A stretch of 64,000 bases of DNA from Streptomyces bluensis. GTDB lineage: Bacteria > Actinomycetota > Actinomycetes > Streptomycetales > Streptomycetaceae. The notes beneath the pieces are model-generated. The model was not told the origin of the DNA and searched no databases. It worked only from the letters and a program-made list of their open reading frames with translations. The stretch lies in the NCBI RefSeq assembly GCF_014650715.1, contig NZ_BMVM01000002.1, positions 372,001 to 436,000 of the forward strand, read 5' to 3'. How positions within the stretch are numbered: position 1 is the first letter of the stretch; each line of letters begins with the position of its first letter. Positions 17,738 through 26,715 of this stretch are shown piece after piece. The position numbers and the translations under genes were made by a program.

Positions 17738-17848
17738 GGCACCCCCCTTCGTCGCCGACGGCCTCCGGGACCCTCTGCCGTACGGGCCGTCACATGCCTC
17801 GCATCATGCCGCAGGCCACTGACAACAGGTCCGAGGCAGAGGAGCCAC

Positions 17849-18148
17849 TCACTCCTCCGACAACCGAGCGCCCCTGCTCTCCGCGATCCGCAACGCATCC
17901 CCCAGCGCCTCGGCCAGTCGTACGCCCGTGAAGCGCAACTCCCGTTTCCCCACTCCGGGTTCGTCAAGCAGCGGCCTTGCGGCGGCCAGTACGTACGCGG
18001 CCGAGCCGAGCAGCTCCGCCTCCAACTCATCGGCCATGCGGGACAGTCGGCTGCCGGGATCCTCCGCGCTCAGGTAGCAGGGGCGTCCGTCCGGCGTGGT
18101 CCACGGCAGCAGCCGCAAGGGGGTGCCCGTTCCGTCTCGCATCACCAT
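17849..18148 (-). CDS. Small hypothetical protein divergent from the XRE regulator
   Basis: The 99-residue soluble protein starts MVMRDGTGTPLRLLPW. An upstream in-frame ATG at 18229 exists, but the start at 18148 has a near-ideal GAAGGGAG site 8 bp before it. The centre is helical (SRMADELEAELLGSAAYVLAAARPLL) and the end charged. It is read away from the XRE-DUF5753 gene with a 149-bp shared spacer. Small genes of this type commonly accompany WhiJ-like XRE/DUF397 pairs in streptomycetes, so it may be the third member of the cassette. Function unknown. Confidence 0.65.
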   Translation of the reverse strand: MVMRDGTGTPLRLLPWTTPDGRPCYLSAEDPGSRLSRMADELEAELLGSAAYVLAAARPLLDEPGVGKRELRFTGVRLAEALGDALRIAESRGARLSEE

Positions 18149-18297
18149 CTGTGCCGCTCCCTTCGAACCGGTCCGTTTGCGGACCTGAACGCCGTTACTG
18201 TTTGTGTTGCCATCGTCGCTGTATGACATATGGCCACAACAGGAGTGCCCCGTCCCGACGTTGAGAACGGGACGACAACCGCAGGAAGGCGAGACCG

Positions 18298-19143
18298 ATG
18301 ACGTTCAAGCCGCAGACACTGACCCCGTACCTGTCCGCGCGCCACTACTTCGGCGCCGAGCAGCGCCGCCACCGCGAGAGCGCGGGCCTGTCACTCGTAC
18401 AGCTCGCGGGCATCGTCAACTCCAGCAAGAGCACGCTCGCACGCATCGAGACGGCGGAGTTGATGCCGCCGCCGGATCTGCCGGACCGGCTGGACGCGGC
18501 GTTCGGCTCGGACAAGCACTTCCACGGGCTGTACGAACTGGCCAAGCGCGAGGCCCATCCGGACCAGTACCGGCGGTTCATGGACTTCGAGGCCCAGGCG
18601 GAGGTCGTCGAAACCTTTGTGGCGCATGTCGTCCCAGGGCTGTTGCAGACCCAGGAGTACGCCCACGCGCAGCTCAGCCTCCGAGAGGACCTGACCCCGG
18701 AGGAGGTGGAGCAACGCGTCAACGCACGCCTGTCACGGCAGGACCGGCTGCGCTCCGCCCAACGCCCCCTGCGCTGGGCGATCATCGACGAATCCGTCCT
18801 GCGACGACAGCTCGGCAGCAGGGAATGCATGTTCAAACAACTGGCCCGGCTGCTCGAACAGGTGGATACTCCGGACAGCAAGGTCCAGGTGATGCCCTTC
18901 GGCGCTGGTGCGCACTACCTGTTGGGGGGCACATTGACCCTGCTGACGCTTCCCAACAGCTCCACCATGGCCTACGAGGAGGGCATCGAGGTCGGCCACC
19001 TCTACGAGGACCGGGACTCGGCGAAGAAGTGGCGGCGGCACTATGAAGTACTGCGCGCCAACGCCCTCCCACCGACCACCTCGGCGGAGCTGATCCGACA
19101 GGCGATGGAGGACTACAAGCCATGCGACACACCCCCGAGCTGA
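18298..19143 (+). CDS. XRE-family HTH regulator with DUF5753 (WhiJ-like)
   Basis: The 281-residue protein is a transcriptional regulator. An N-terminal helix-turn-helix covers about 16-70 ([18 protein letters not shown], then SKSTLARIETAE). A DUF5753 domain occupies about 85-270, recognised by the VVPGLLQTQEYA motif, DRLRSAQRPLRWAIIDESVL and the PDSKVQVMPFGAGAH stretch. This architecture is the WhiJ class, abundant in Streptomyces and tied to control of aerial growth and secondary metabolism. Its 3' end overlaps the DUF397 gene by 22 bp, and the two are presumably cotranslated. An anti-repressor role for the DUF397 partner is a common model, not shown here. Confidence 0.93.
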   Translation: MTFKPQTLTPYLSARHYFGAEQRRHRESAGLSLVQLAGIVNSSKSTLARIETAELMPPPDLPDRLDAAFGSDKHFHGLYELAKREAHPDQYRRFMDFEAQAEVVETFVAHVVPGLLQTQEYAHAQLSLREDLTPEEVEQRVNARLSRQDRLRSAQRPLRWAIIDESVLRRQLGSRECMFKQLARLLEQVDTPDSKVQVMPFGAGAHYLLGGTLTLLTLPNSSTMAYEEGIEVGHLYEDRDSAKKWRRHYEVLRANALPPTTSAELIRQAMEDYKPCDTPPS

Positions 19144-19322
19144 GCTCCGCCCAGTGGCGCCGGAGCAGTTACAGCAACGCCAACGGGGGCGATTGCGTCG
19201 AAATCACCGAGGACTTCCCCGGCCTCGTCCCCGTCCGCGACAGCAAGAAGCCCCACGGCCCCGTACTCGTCGTCCCAGCCGCCGTCTGGGACACGTTCGT
19301 CGGCTTCGTGAAGTCTGAGTAG
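19122..19322 (+). CDS. DUF397 small protein, partner of the XRE regulator
   Basis: This 66-residue protein belongs to DUF397, with the hallmark pattern W-R-R-S-S-Y-S-N...G-G-D-C-V-E and the later VRDSKKPHGPVL segment. Members are encoded next to WhiJ-like XRE genes and are thought to bind and antagonise them. The overlap of 22 bp with the upstream regulator indicates coupled translation. It is followed immediately by a strong terminator, so the cassette is a two-gene unit. Confidence 0.93.
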   Translation: MRHTPELSSAQWRRSSYSNANGGDCVEITEDFPGLVPVRDSKKPHGPVLVVPAAVWDTFVGFVKSE

Positions 19323-19329
19323 TAAGAGA

Positions 19330-19366
19330 CTGACGGCCGGGTCTCCGTACGAGACCCGGCCGTCAG
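19330..19366. terminator. 16-bp perfect hairpin terminator
   Basis: CTGACGGCCGGGTCTC (19330-19345) and GAGACCCGGCCGTCAG (19351-19366) flank CGTAC. It lies between the DUF397 gene and the convergent RND transporter gene. Confidence 0.85.
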
Positions 19367-19381
19367 CTACTCAGAGCACCG

Positions 19382-22300
19382 TCACACGCCCGCGGGCTCC
19401 GGCTCGTCCGCGGTCGGCGTCGGCTGGGTGGGCTCGCCGGACTTCTTCGCCCGCTTGTCCGCCTTCTTCTTCGCCCGCCGCTCCTTGCGGAGTTCGATCA
19501 TGGCGTAGAGCGTGGGGACGAGGAGAAGCGTCAGCAGCGTCGACGTGATCAGGCCGCCGATGACCACCACCGCCAGCGGCTGGGCGATGAAGCCGCCCTC
19601 GCCCGTGATGCCCATCGCCATCGGCAGGAGCGCGAAGATCGTCGCCAGGGCCGTCATGAGGATCGGGCGCAGGCGGTGGCGGCCTCCCTCAATGACCGCC
19701 TCCACGACGCCGTAACCCTGCCTGCGGTACTGGTTGATGAGGTCGATCAGGACGATCGCGTTCGTCACCACGATGCCGATGAGCATCAGCATGCCGATCA
19801 TCGCGGGGACGCCCATCGGGGTACCCGTGGCGACCAGCAGTCCGAGTGCGCCCGTCGCCGCGAAGGGGATCGAGACGAGGAGGATCAGCGGCTGGATCAG
19901 GGAGCGGAAGGTGGCGACCAGGAGCATGAACACGATCGCGATCGCCGCCAGCATGGCCAGGCCCAGGTTCGTGAACGCCTCGTCCTGGTCCTGCGACACG
20001 CCGCCGATCTCGGCGGTGGCGCCCGCCGGGAGCTTCAGCGCGTTCAGCTTGGCCGTGAGGTCCGCGCTCACCGCGCCCGTGTTGTCACCCGTCGGCTTCG
20101 CCGTGATGGTGGCCGCCCGCTGACCGTCGATACGGGTCATCGAGACCGGGCCGTCGACGAGGTTCACGTCCGCGATGTCGCCCAGCTTCACCGCACCCAG
20201 ACGGAGGGCCTTCAGCTCGTCCATCGTGTCCGCCGGCTTCGCCGACCTGATGACGATGTCGCGCTCCGTGTCGTCCAGGGTCGCCTTGCCGCTCGTCGTG
20301 CCGCGTACCGCCTGGGCGACGGCCGCGCCGAGGGTGGTGTTGTCGAAGCCGGCCGCGGCCGCCTTCTCGTTGGCCCGTACGGAGATCCTGGGCACGCTCT
20401 GCGCCAGGTCGCTCGTGACATCGGTGACGTCGTCGAGCTTCGCGACCTCGTCGCGGACCTCGTCGGCGGCCTTGCGCAGCACGTCGGCGTCGGCCGCCTT
20501 CACGACCACGCTGAGGTCCTGGCTGCCGAAGCCGTCCCCGGCCGCGAGCGTCGTCGTACCGATCCCGGAGAGCTTCCCGAGCCCCTCCTCGATACGGCCC
20601 TGGACGGCCTCGGCCGAGGCCGTGTCCTCCAGCATGACCGTGTACGACGCCTGGTTGGTGTCCGTACCGCCGCCGAAGGCCGCCATGAAGCCGGACGAGC
20701 CGATCGTGACCTGGTAGTCCTTGACGCCGTCGATGCCCGCGAGCATCTTCTCGACCTTCTGCGCCGCCTCGTCCGTCTCCGCCAGGCTCGTGCCCGGCTT
20801 CAACTCCTGCTTGACGTTGAGGACTTCCTGCTCGCCCTGGTCGAAGAAGTTCGTCTTCAGCAACGGCGCCATGCCGAAGGTGCCGATCAGGACCACCACC
20901 GCGATCGCCACACTCGTCAGGCGGCGGCGCGTCGCGAAGCGCAGGACCGGGACGTAGAGGCGCTGGAGCCGGCTCTTCGCCTCCTTCTCCTCCGCCTGGC
21001 GGCGGGCCTCCTCGGCGTCCTCGGGCGTGCCCTTCGGGGCGCGCAGGAACCAGTACGACAGCACCGGGACGACCGTCAGCGACACCAGGAGGGAGGCGAG
21101 GAGCGCCGCCGTCACCGTCAGCGAGAACGAGCCGAACAGCTCGCCCACCATGCCGCCGGTCAGGCCGATGGGGAGGAACACGGCGACCGTGGTCAGCGTC
21201 GAGGACGTGACCGCGCCCGCGACCTCCCGTACCGCCTTGATGATCGCTTCCTGGCGCTCCTCGCCGTACCCGAGGTGGCGCTTGATGTTCTCCAGGACCA
21301 CGATCGAGTCGTCGACGACCCGGCCGATGGCGATGGTGAGCGCGCCGAGCGTGAGCATGTTCAGGGAGAGGTCGCGGGTCCACAGGACGATCAGGGCCAG
21401 GACGACGGAGAGCGGGATGCTCACCGCCGTCACCAGCGTCGAGCGGATCGACGCCAGGAAGACCAGGATGACGAGGACCGCGAAGACGAGACCCAGGGTG
21501 CCCTCGGTCGTGAGGCCGCTGATGGACTTGGCAACCGCCGGGCCCTGGTCGCTGACGACGGTGATGTCCGTGCCCGAGCCGAGGTCCTTGCGCATGCCGG
21601 GCAATGCGTCCTTGACCGCGTCCGAGATGGCGACCGCGCTGCCGTCACGGTCCATGGTGACGCTGACGGCGAGGCTCGGCTTGCCGTCGGTGCGCGTGAT
21701 GGAGGTGGCGCGGGCCTCCTGCTCCTTGACGGTGGCGACGTCACCGAGGCGTACGGGCTTCGCGGCACGCGGACCGCCCTGGCCGCCCTGGCCGCCCTGA
21801 CCGGTGACCATCAGGTCCTCGATCTGCTTCAGCGAGGTGTAGCCGCCGCCGACCTGGACGGTGCGGTTGGAGCCGCCCTCGTCGAACGAGCCGGCCGGCA
21901 TGGTCGCACCACCGGACTGCAGGGCCTGGCCGATCGCGGCCGGCGTGAGGCCCGCCGCGGCGAGCTTCTTGTCGTCGGGAGTGACGGCGACCTGGAGGTC
22001 CCGTACGCCGTCGACCGTCACCTGGCCGACGCCGTCGATGGCCTTCAGGTCGGGTACGACGGTCCGGTCCAGCTTGTCGGCAAGGGCCTGCTGGTCCTGG
22101 CCCGAACCGGAGCTGACGGCGAGGACGACGGTCGGGATGTCGTCCGTCGAACCGGCGATGACCTGCGGGTCGACATCGTCCGGGAGCTGGACGCGAACCC
22201 GGTTCACGGCCTGCTGGACGTCGGCGACGAGCTGGTCGGTGCCGGGGCCGTAGTCGAAGGAGGCCATGATCAGGGCGTTGCCCTCGCTGGCCGTGGAGGT

Positions 22301-22543
22301 GACGCCCGTGATGCCGTCGACGGCTTCGAGGCTGTCCTCAAGGGGCTCGACGACCTGCTTCTCGACGACGTCGGGTGACGCGCCCTGGTACGGCGCCAGG
22401 ACGGACACCATGGGCAGTTCGATGGTGGGCAGCAGCTGCTGCTTGAGCTGAGGTATCGCGATCGCCCCGAAGGCAAGCGCGATGATCGACATCAGGCCGA
22501 TCAGGGCCCGTTGTGCGAGGCTGAATCGGGACAGCCAGGACAT
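19382..22543 (-). CDS. RND-superfamily efflux transporter (AcrB/HAE1-like)
   Basis: This 1053-residue proton-driven exporter has the RND layout: helix 1 at about 12-30, a large extracytoplasmic loop (35-330), a helix bundle (335-540), a second large loop (about 560-850) and a final bundle (865-1000). Helix 4 carries the proton-relay aspartates in GRVVDDSIVVLENIKRHLG. A Gly-rich tract in the first loop (TGQGGQGGQGGPRA) and a basic, Lys-rich C-terminal tail are seen. I chose MSWLSRFSLAQRAL (22543); the frame is open 27 codons further without similarity. No membrane-fusion partner gene is adjacent, as for B. subtilis SwrC. The two-component system lies directly upstream on the same strand. Confidence 0.93.
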   Translation of the reverse strand: MSWLSRFSLAQRALIGLMSIIALAFGAIAIPQLKQQLLPTIELPMVSVLAPYQGASPDVVEKQVVEPLEDSLEAVDGITGVTSTASEGNALIMASFDYGPGTDQLVADVQQAVNRVRVQLPDDVDPQVIAGSTDDIPTVVLAVSSGSGQDQQALADKLDRTVVPDLKAIDGVGQVTVDGVRDLQVAVTPDDKKLAAAGLTPAAIGQALQSGGATMPAGSFDEGGSNRTVQVGGGYTSLKQIEDLMVTGQGGQGGQGGPRAAKPVRLGDVATVKEQEARATSITRTDGKPSLAVSVTMDRDGSAVAISDAVKDALPGMRKDLGSGTDITVVSDQGPAVAKSISGLTTEGTLGLVFAVLVILVFLASIRSTLVTAVSIPLSVVLALIVLWTRDLSLNMLTLGALTIAIGRVVDDSIVVLENIKRHLGYGEERQEAIIKAVREVAGAVTSSTLTTVAVFLPIGLTGGMVGELFGSFSLTVTAALLASLLVSLTVVPVLSYWFLRAPKGTPEDAEEARRQAEEKEAKSRLQRLYVPVLRFATRRRLTSVAIAVVVLIGTFGMAPLLKTNFFDQGEQEVLNVKQELKPGTSLAETDEAAQKVEKMLAGIDGVKDYQVTIGSSGFMAAFGGGTDTNQASYTVMLEDTASAEAVQGRIEEGLGKLSGIGTTTLAAGDGFGSQDLSVVVKAADADVLRKAADEVRDEVAKLDDVTDVTSDLAQSVPRISVRANEKAAAAGFDNTTLGAAVAQAVRGTTSGKATLDDTERDIVIRSAKPADTMDELKALRLGAVKLGDIADVNLVDGPVSMTRIDGQRAATITAKPTGDNTGAVSADLTAKLNALKLPAGATAEIGGVSQDQDEAFTNLGLAMLAAIAIVFMLLVATFRSLIQPLILLVSIPFAATGALGLLVATGTPMGVPAMIGMLMLIGIVVTNAIVLIDLINQYRRQGYGVVEAVIEGGRHRLRPILMTALATIFALLPMAMGITGEGGFIAQPLAVVVIGGLITSTLLTLLLVPTLYAMIELRKERRAKKKADKRAKKSGEPTQPTPTADEPEPAGV

Positions 22544-22746
22544 GGGTGAGGGTCTTTCTTCTGGGAGCGGCAGAAGCGAGTGAGCGAGCGCGAAGCGCAC
22601 GGCGCGGGTGAAGCTCACCGGCACATGTGAAGCACAGGTGAGGACCCGCCCCTACACCATGAGCCATCCCGGGACGCCGATTCGTAGGCCCCAGGTCCAT
22701 TTCCTTGATCGGCCAGTACTCCGGCCGCAGTACGCCCGGGTGGAGC

Positions 22747-23433
22747 TCAGTCCACCCTTGGGCGTACGAGTCCGGACTCGTACGCGATGACCACGAGCTG
22801 GGCCCGGTCGCGGGCGCCGAGCTTGGCCATGGCCCGGTTGACGTGCGTCTTCACGGTCAGTGGGCTCACTTCGAGGCGTTCGGCGATCTCGTCGTTGGAG
22901 TGGCCGCCGGCGACCTGGACGAGGACCTCGCGCTCCCGGCCGGTCAGGGAGGCGAGGCGCTCGGAGCGGGCGGGGTCGCGGCCCTCGTCCTGCGCACCGT
23001 TTCCCTGGGCGAGGAACCTGGCGATGAGCCCCTTGGTGGCGGCGGGCGACAGCAGCGCCTCGCCGCCCGCCGCGACCCGGATCGCGTTCAGCAGTTCCTC
23101 GGGTTCCGAGCCCTTGCCGAGGAAGCCGGAGGCGCCCGCCCGCAGCGACTGCACCACGTACTCGTCGACCTCGAACGTCGTCAGCATGACCACGCGGACA
23201 TGGGCGAGCGCGGGGTCGGCGGTGATGAGCCGGGTGGCGGCGAGCCCGTCCGTGCCCGGCATGCGGATGTCCATCAGCACGACGTCGGCCCGTTCCGCCC
23301 GCGCGAGTTCCACGGCCTCCGCCCCGTCCGAGGCCTCCCCCACGACCTCCATGTCCGGCTCGGAGTCGACGAGCACACGGAAGGCGCTGCGCAGGAGCGC
23401 CTGGTCGTCGGCGAGCAGGACGCGGATGGTCAT
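22747..23433 (-). CDS. NarL/LuxR-family response regulator
   Basis: The 228-residue protein has an N-terminal receiver (Asp9-Asp10 pocket, phosphoacceptor Asp55 in VVLMDIRMPG, a conserved T in VVMLTTFEVDEYV, Lys in FLGKGSEPEEL) and a C-terminal LuxR-type helix-turn-helix (about 160-225: LTGREREVLVQVAGGHSNDEIAERL). The ATG at 23433 is preceded by GGGGGAACACC, and further upstream sequence shows no similarity. The histidine kinase gene is 101 bp upstream on the same strand, so the pair is one system. The RND exporter 203 bp downstream is an obvious candidate target. Confidence 0.96.
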   Translation of the reverse strand: MTIRVLLADDQALLRSAFRVLVDSEPDMEVVGEASDGAEAVELARAERADVVLMDIRMPGTDGLAATRLITADPALAHVRVVMLTTFEVDEYVVQSLRAGASGFLGKGSEPEELLNAIRVAAGGEALLSPAATKGLIARFLAQGNGAQDEGRDPARSERLASLTGREREVLVQVAGGHSNDEIAERLEVSPLTVKTHVNRAMAKLGARDRAQLVVIAYESGLVRPRVD

Positions 23434-23534
23434 GTGGTGTTCCCCCGGTCGTCGGCCTGGGTCGTTCTGGGCTGGGTCGCTCTGGGCCTGGGGCGCTCTG
23501 AGCTGGGACGGTCGTACGGTCCTGCCCGCGGCGG

Positions 23535-24761
23535 TCACGCTGTGTCGTCAGGCCGGGCGGTACTCGTCTTGACGGGCAGGATCGCATGGACGCGGAAGCC
23601 GCCTCCGTAGCGGGGGCCCGCGGTGCAGCTGCCGCCGAGAGCGGTGACGCGTTCCCGCATGCCGATCAGCCCGTGGCCACCACCGTCACTTTCCTCGACG
23701 GGCTTGTGTTCTTCGGTGCCGTTGTCGAGCACGGTGACCTCGATGTTCGGTCCCACCCGTACGACGCTGACCTCGGCCTTCGCTTCGGGTCCGGCGTGTT
23801 TCTGGACGTTGGTGAGGGCTTCCTGGATGACGCGGTACGCGGCGAGGTCGACGGCGGCCGGGAGGGTGGTGCCGAGGTCGGAGCGGGCGACCTCGACGGG
23901 GAGGCCGGCGTTGCGGAAGGTGTCGGCGAGTTCGTCGAGCCGGTTCAGACCGGGGGCGGGCTCGGTCGGGGCCTCCGGGTCGCCGGACTGTCTCAGCAGG
24001 CCGACCGTGGCGCGGAGTTCGCCCAGCGCGGAGCGGCTGGCCTCGCGGACGTGGGCCAGGGCTTCCTTCGCCTGGTCGGGCCGCTTGTCCATGACGTGGG
24101 CGGCGACTCCGGCCTGGACGTTGACCAGGGCGATGTGGTGGGCGACGACGTCGTGCAGGTCGCGGGCGATGCGCAGACGCTCCTCGGCGACGCGGCGGCG
24201 GGCCTCCTCCTCGCGGGTGCGTTCGGCGCGTTCGGCGCGCTCCCTGATGGCGTGGACGAAGGCGCGGCGGCTGCGTACGGCGTCTCCGGCGGCGGCGGCC
24301 ATGCCGGTCCAGGCGAAGATGCCGAGGTTCTCCTGTTCGTACCAGGGCAGGGGGCCGGCGAGCATGGCGGTGCCGGTCAGGACGGTCATGGTGAGCAGGC
24401 CGACGCGCCAGGTGGTGGGGCGGTCGGTGGTGGAGGCGACCGTGTAGAGGGCGATCACGGCGGACATCGCGACCGGGGCGCGGGGCTCGCCGGTCGTGAG
24501 CGCGACAACGGAGAGGGCGACGGTGACCGCCAGTACGGTCCTGGGGGCGCGGCGGCGCAGGACGAGGGCGACCGCGCTCAGCGTCATCAGGGTGACGCCG
24601 AGGGCGTCCGGGGTGCGGGCACCCCATTTCGCGCCGCGCTCGGCGTTCGGGTCGACGAACGAACCGGCCAGCATGCAGACCAGCACGGCGGTCGCCAGCG
24701 CCGCGTCCAGCGCCAGGGGGTGCGCCTTCAGCCAGTGGCGGGCGCGGAGGAGGGTGCTCAC
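23535..24761 (-). CDS. NarL-type sensor histidine kinase
   Basis: This 408-residue membrane kinase has four or five N-terminal hydrophobic helices (about 18-160) and no large extracellular sensor loop. The HisKA_3 dimerisation domain follows, with phosphorylated His203 in RIARDLHDVVAHH. The ATPase domain holds an N-box-like segment (YRVIQEALTNVQKHA), EVTVLDNGTEE and the G-box GHGLIGMRERVTALGG. The lack of a sensing loop suggests detection within the membrane, as in LiaS-like kinases responding to envelope stress. The start is GTG at 24761; the frame is open 52 codons further into a repeat-rich spacer. Confidence 0.95.
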   Translation of the reverse strand: MSTLLRARHWLKAHPLALDAALATAVLVCMLAGSFVDPNAERGAKWGARTPDALGVTLMTLSAVALVLRRRAPRTVLAVTVALSVVALTTGEPRAPVAMSAVIALYTVASTTDRPTTWRVGLLTMTVLTGTAMLAGPLPWYEQENLGIFAWTGMAAAAGDAVRSRRAFVHAIRERAERAERTREEEARRRVAEERLRIARDLHDVVAHHIALVNVQAGVAAHVMDKRPDQAKEALAHVREASRSALGELRATVGLLRQSGDPEAPTEPAPGLNRLDELADTFRNAGLPVEVARSDLGTTLPAAVDLAAYRVIQEALTNVQKHAGPEAKAEVSVVRVGPNIEVTVLDNGTEEHKPVEESDGGGHGLIGMRERVTALGGSCTAGPRYGGGFRVHAILPVKTSTARPDDTA

Positions 24762-25242
24762 GCCTTCACACGGTACGGGGGCCCTGCCGGGGGCGGAACG
24801 GGTGTCGGCGGTACCCGGTGCTGGGGCACCCTCGTGGGGGCTTCGCCCCCAGACCCTCTCGGGGGGTGGGCAGTGGCTGAGGTTGGTGAGTCGTCCGGGG
24901 CTGAGGGGGACATACATCGGCCTGAACGGCCTCGTCCTCGAACGCCGGACGGGCTGGAAGGCGCTGGACCGGGCTCAAAGGGGAGCCGGGACGCAACCCC
25001 GCAATGAGGTCGGGGCACAGCCCCGAAGCCGGGGCCAGGTCGGAGCCCCGACCGAGGCGGGTTCGGGCAGAGCCCGGGGTGCGGGCCGGGGCCGAGCCCC
25101 CGAAAAGGGGGACCGGGGCGGAGGCGACCCGGGGCCAGGGGGCGCCCCCCTGGTGGGGCGAAGGGGCGGAGCCCCTGGGTTGGGACGGGTAGGGGCGGCG
25201 GCGGGGGCGGAGGATCAGACCGTCGCGCGGGTGGCGCCGCGG
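24762..25242. repeat. Gene-free GC-rich spacer with dispersed intergenic repeat
   Basis: This 481-bp stretch between the kinase and pspAA is dominated by short hairpins of the GGGGCTTCGCCCC type. It contains the core GTCCTCGAACGCCGGACGG at 24934, then GGGCTGG, and ends with GGACGGGTAGGGGCGGCG near 25190. Relatives in inverted orientation are at 49985-50150 and 59085-59250. No gene is likely here; frames crossing it are accidental. Confidence 0.75.
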
Positions 25243-25521
25243 TCAGCCCGGGATCAAACCCTCCTCGTGCAGGAACTCGCGGACCTTCTCAAGGCTCGCG
25301 TCCGGAGACGGGAGGATGAGTTCGGAGGGCTCCAGGGCGTCATCCGGCAGAGGCGTGCCCAGTTCGCGGACCTTGTCCAGAAGGGCGTGGAGAGTGCGCC
25401 GGAACCCCGGACCGTCGCCGCTCTCCACCTCCACCAGCAGTTCCTCGTCGAGCTTGTTCAGTTCGGTGAGGTGGCTGTCGTCCAGCCTCACCTGCCCCTC
25501 CCCCATGATCCGTACGATCAT
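25243..25521 (-). CDS. pspAA: PspA-associated protein PspAA
   Basis: The 92-residue acidic protein (MIVRIMGEGQVRLDD..., ending EFLHEEGLIPG) belongs to the PspAA family, the small partner always encoded beside actinobacterial pspA. It has one compact domain, no membrane helix, and a central segment rich in Leu/Glu (LDEELLVEVESGDG). It lies 39 bp downstream of pspA on the same strand and is presumably cotranscribed. Its biochemical action is not established; the association with the PspA envelope-stress system rests on gene neighbourhood. Confidence 0.9.
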   Translation of the reverse strand: MIVRIMGEGQVRLDDSHLTELNKLDEELLVEVESGDGPGFRRTLHALLDKVRELGTPLPDDALEPSELILPSPDASLEKVREFLHEEGLIPG

Positions 25522-25560
25522 GTCGCCCTCCTCAGGCGTGGGACGCGGACCGTCAGCCGG

Positions 25561-26382
25561 TCACTGCTTGTCGAAACGCGGAGTCTCCGGGGTGTCCTGC
25601 TGGGACTGTGTGGACTGTGTACGGGAGGCGTTCCCCGTGCCCGTACCGCCCTCGATCGCCTGCTGCTGCGAGGACGAGCCGCCCGCCAGTTCCGCCTTCA
25701 TGCGTTGCAGCTCCAGCTCCACATCCGTACCACCGGAGAGCCGGTCCAGCTCGGCCTGGATGTCGTCCTTGGCCATGCCGGAGGAGTCGTCCAGGGCACC
25801 CGAGGCGAGCAGTTCGTCGATGGCGCCCGCTCGTGCCTGGAGCTGGGCCGTCTTGTCCTCGGCCCGCTGGATGGCCATGCCGACGTCGCCCATCTCCTCG
25901 GAGATGCCGGAGAAGGCCTCGCCGATCCGGGTCTGCGCCTGGGCCGCCGTGTACGTCGCCTTGATGGTCTCCTTCTTGGTGCGGAAGGCGTCCACCTTCG
26001 CCTGGAGGCGCTGGGCCGCGAGGGTGAGCTTCTCCTCCTCGCCCTGCAACGTCTGGTGCTGTGTCTCCAGGTCCGTCACCTGCTGCTGGAGCGCGGCACG
26101 GCGCGACAGCGCCTCACGGGCCAGGTCCTCCCGGCCCAGCGCGAGCGCCTTGCGGCCCTGGTCCTCCAGCTTGGACGACTGGGACTGGAGCTGGTTCAGC
26201 TGCAGTTCCAGGCGCTTGCGCGAGGTCGCCACGTCGGCGACTCCGCGACGCACCTTCTGGAGCAGCTCCAGCTGCTTCTGATACGAGTAATCGAGGGTCT
26301 CGCGCGGGTCCTCGGCCCGGTCAAGGGCCTTGTTCGCCTTCGCGCGGAAGATCATCCCCATACGCTTCATGACACCGCTCAT
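25561..26382 (-). CDS. pspA: PspA/IM30-family envelope stress protein
   Basis: This ESCRT-III-like protein binds and protects the cytoplasmic membrane. The 273 residues start MSGVMKRMGMIFRAKANKALDRAEDP, an amphipathic N-terminus followed by the ED-P motif. A long helical coiled-coil region at about 30-220 follows, with repeated Gln/Leu/Glu patterns, and then a Gly/Ser/Gln/Thr-rich tail (about 240-273). Several near-consecutive Met codons make the exact start uncertain within five residues. It forms a unit with pspAA. A second stress module of this class, htpX-pspAB, is in the same window at 59.6 kb. Confidence 0.94.
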   Translation of the reverse strand: MSGVMKRMGMIFRAKANKALDRAEDPRETLDYSYQKQLELLQKVRRGVADVATSRKRLELQLNQLQSQSSKLEDQGRKALALGREDLAREALSRRAALQQQVTDLETQHQTLQGEEEKLTLAAQRLQAKVDAFRTKKETIKATYTAAQAQTRIGEAFSGISEEMGDVGMAIQRAEDKTAQLQARAGAIDELLASGALDDSSGMAKDDIQAELDRLSGGTDVELELQRMKAELAGGSSSQQQAIEGGTGTGNASRTQSTQSQQDTPETPRFDKQ

Positions 26383-26715
26383 GGGCTTCGCGCGCCCCCT
26401 TCTGACGGACTCCAGCTCCAGCGACTACAACAGATCCCACGGTACGGGGTCTGCATCCATTACCGCACTGTTCGGGGACGGATGCGCTCATCCCCAAGGA
26501 CGACTGCGTACGGCACTGCTCCGGCGTAGGGAGTAGGTGTCTCCCGGGGTTGTGTACGGGAGTAGGTCCCCGAATTCCTCAGGCTCCCTCGGAGCGGGCC
26601 ACCGCCGGCCTTCCTTTTCAGGCCACTCTGTCCCCATTACTTGACGAGCGGTGTTGCCGGATCGTTCCCCGCCCGGCTGCGGTCCATGCCAGGGAACCCC
26701 GTACCCTTGGGTTTT
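26383..26715. other. Divergent spacer between pspA and a DUF3043 gene
   Basis: This 333-bp region holds the pspA promoter (minus) and the DUF3043 promoter (plus). A direct repeat GGGAGTAGGT occurs at 26529-26538 and 26558-26567, 29 bp apart. TACCCT at 26702-26707 fits a -10 box for a transcript starting at or next to the GTG at 26716, suggesting leaderless translation, since no ribosome binding site is present. No other gene is seen. Confidence 0.5.

Noticed and set aside
19676..22378. 900-codon plus-strand frame opposite the RND transporter gene
   Set aside because: Shadow of the transporter gene; repetitive Asp/Arg/His composition and no domain.
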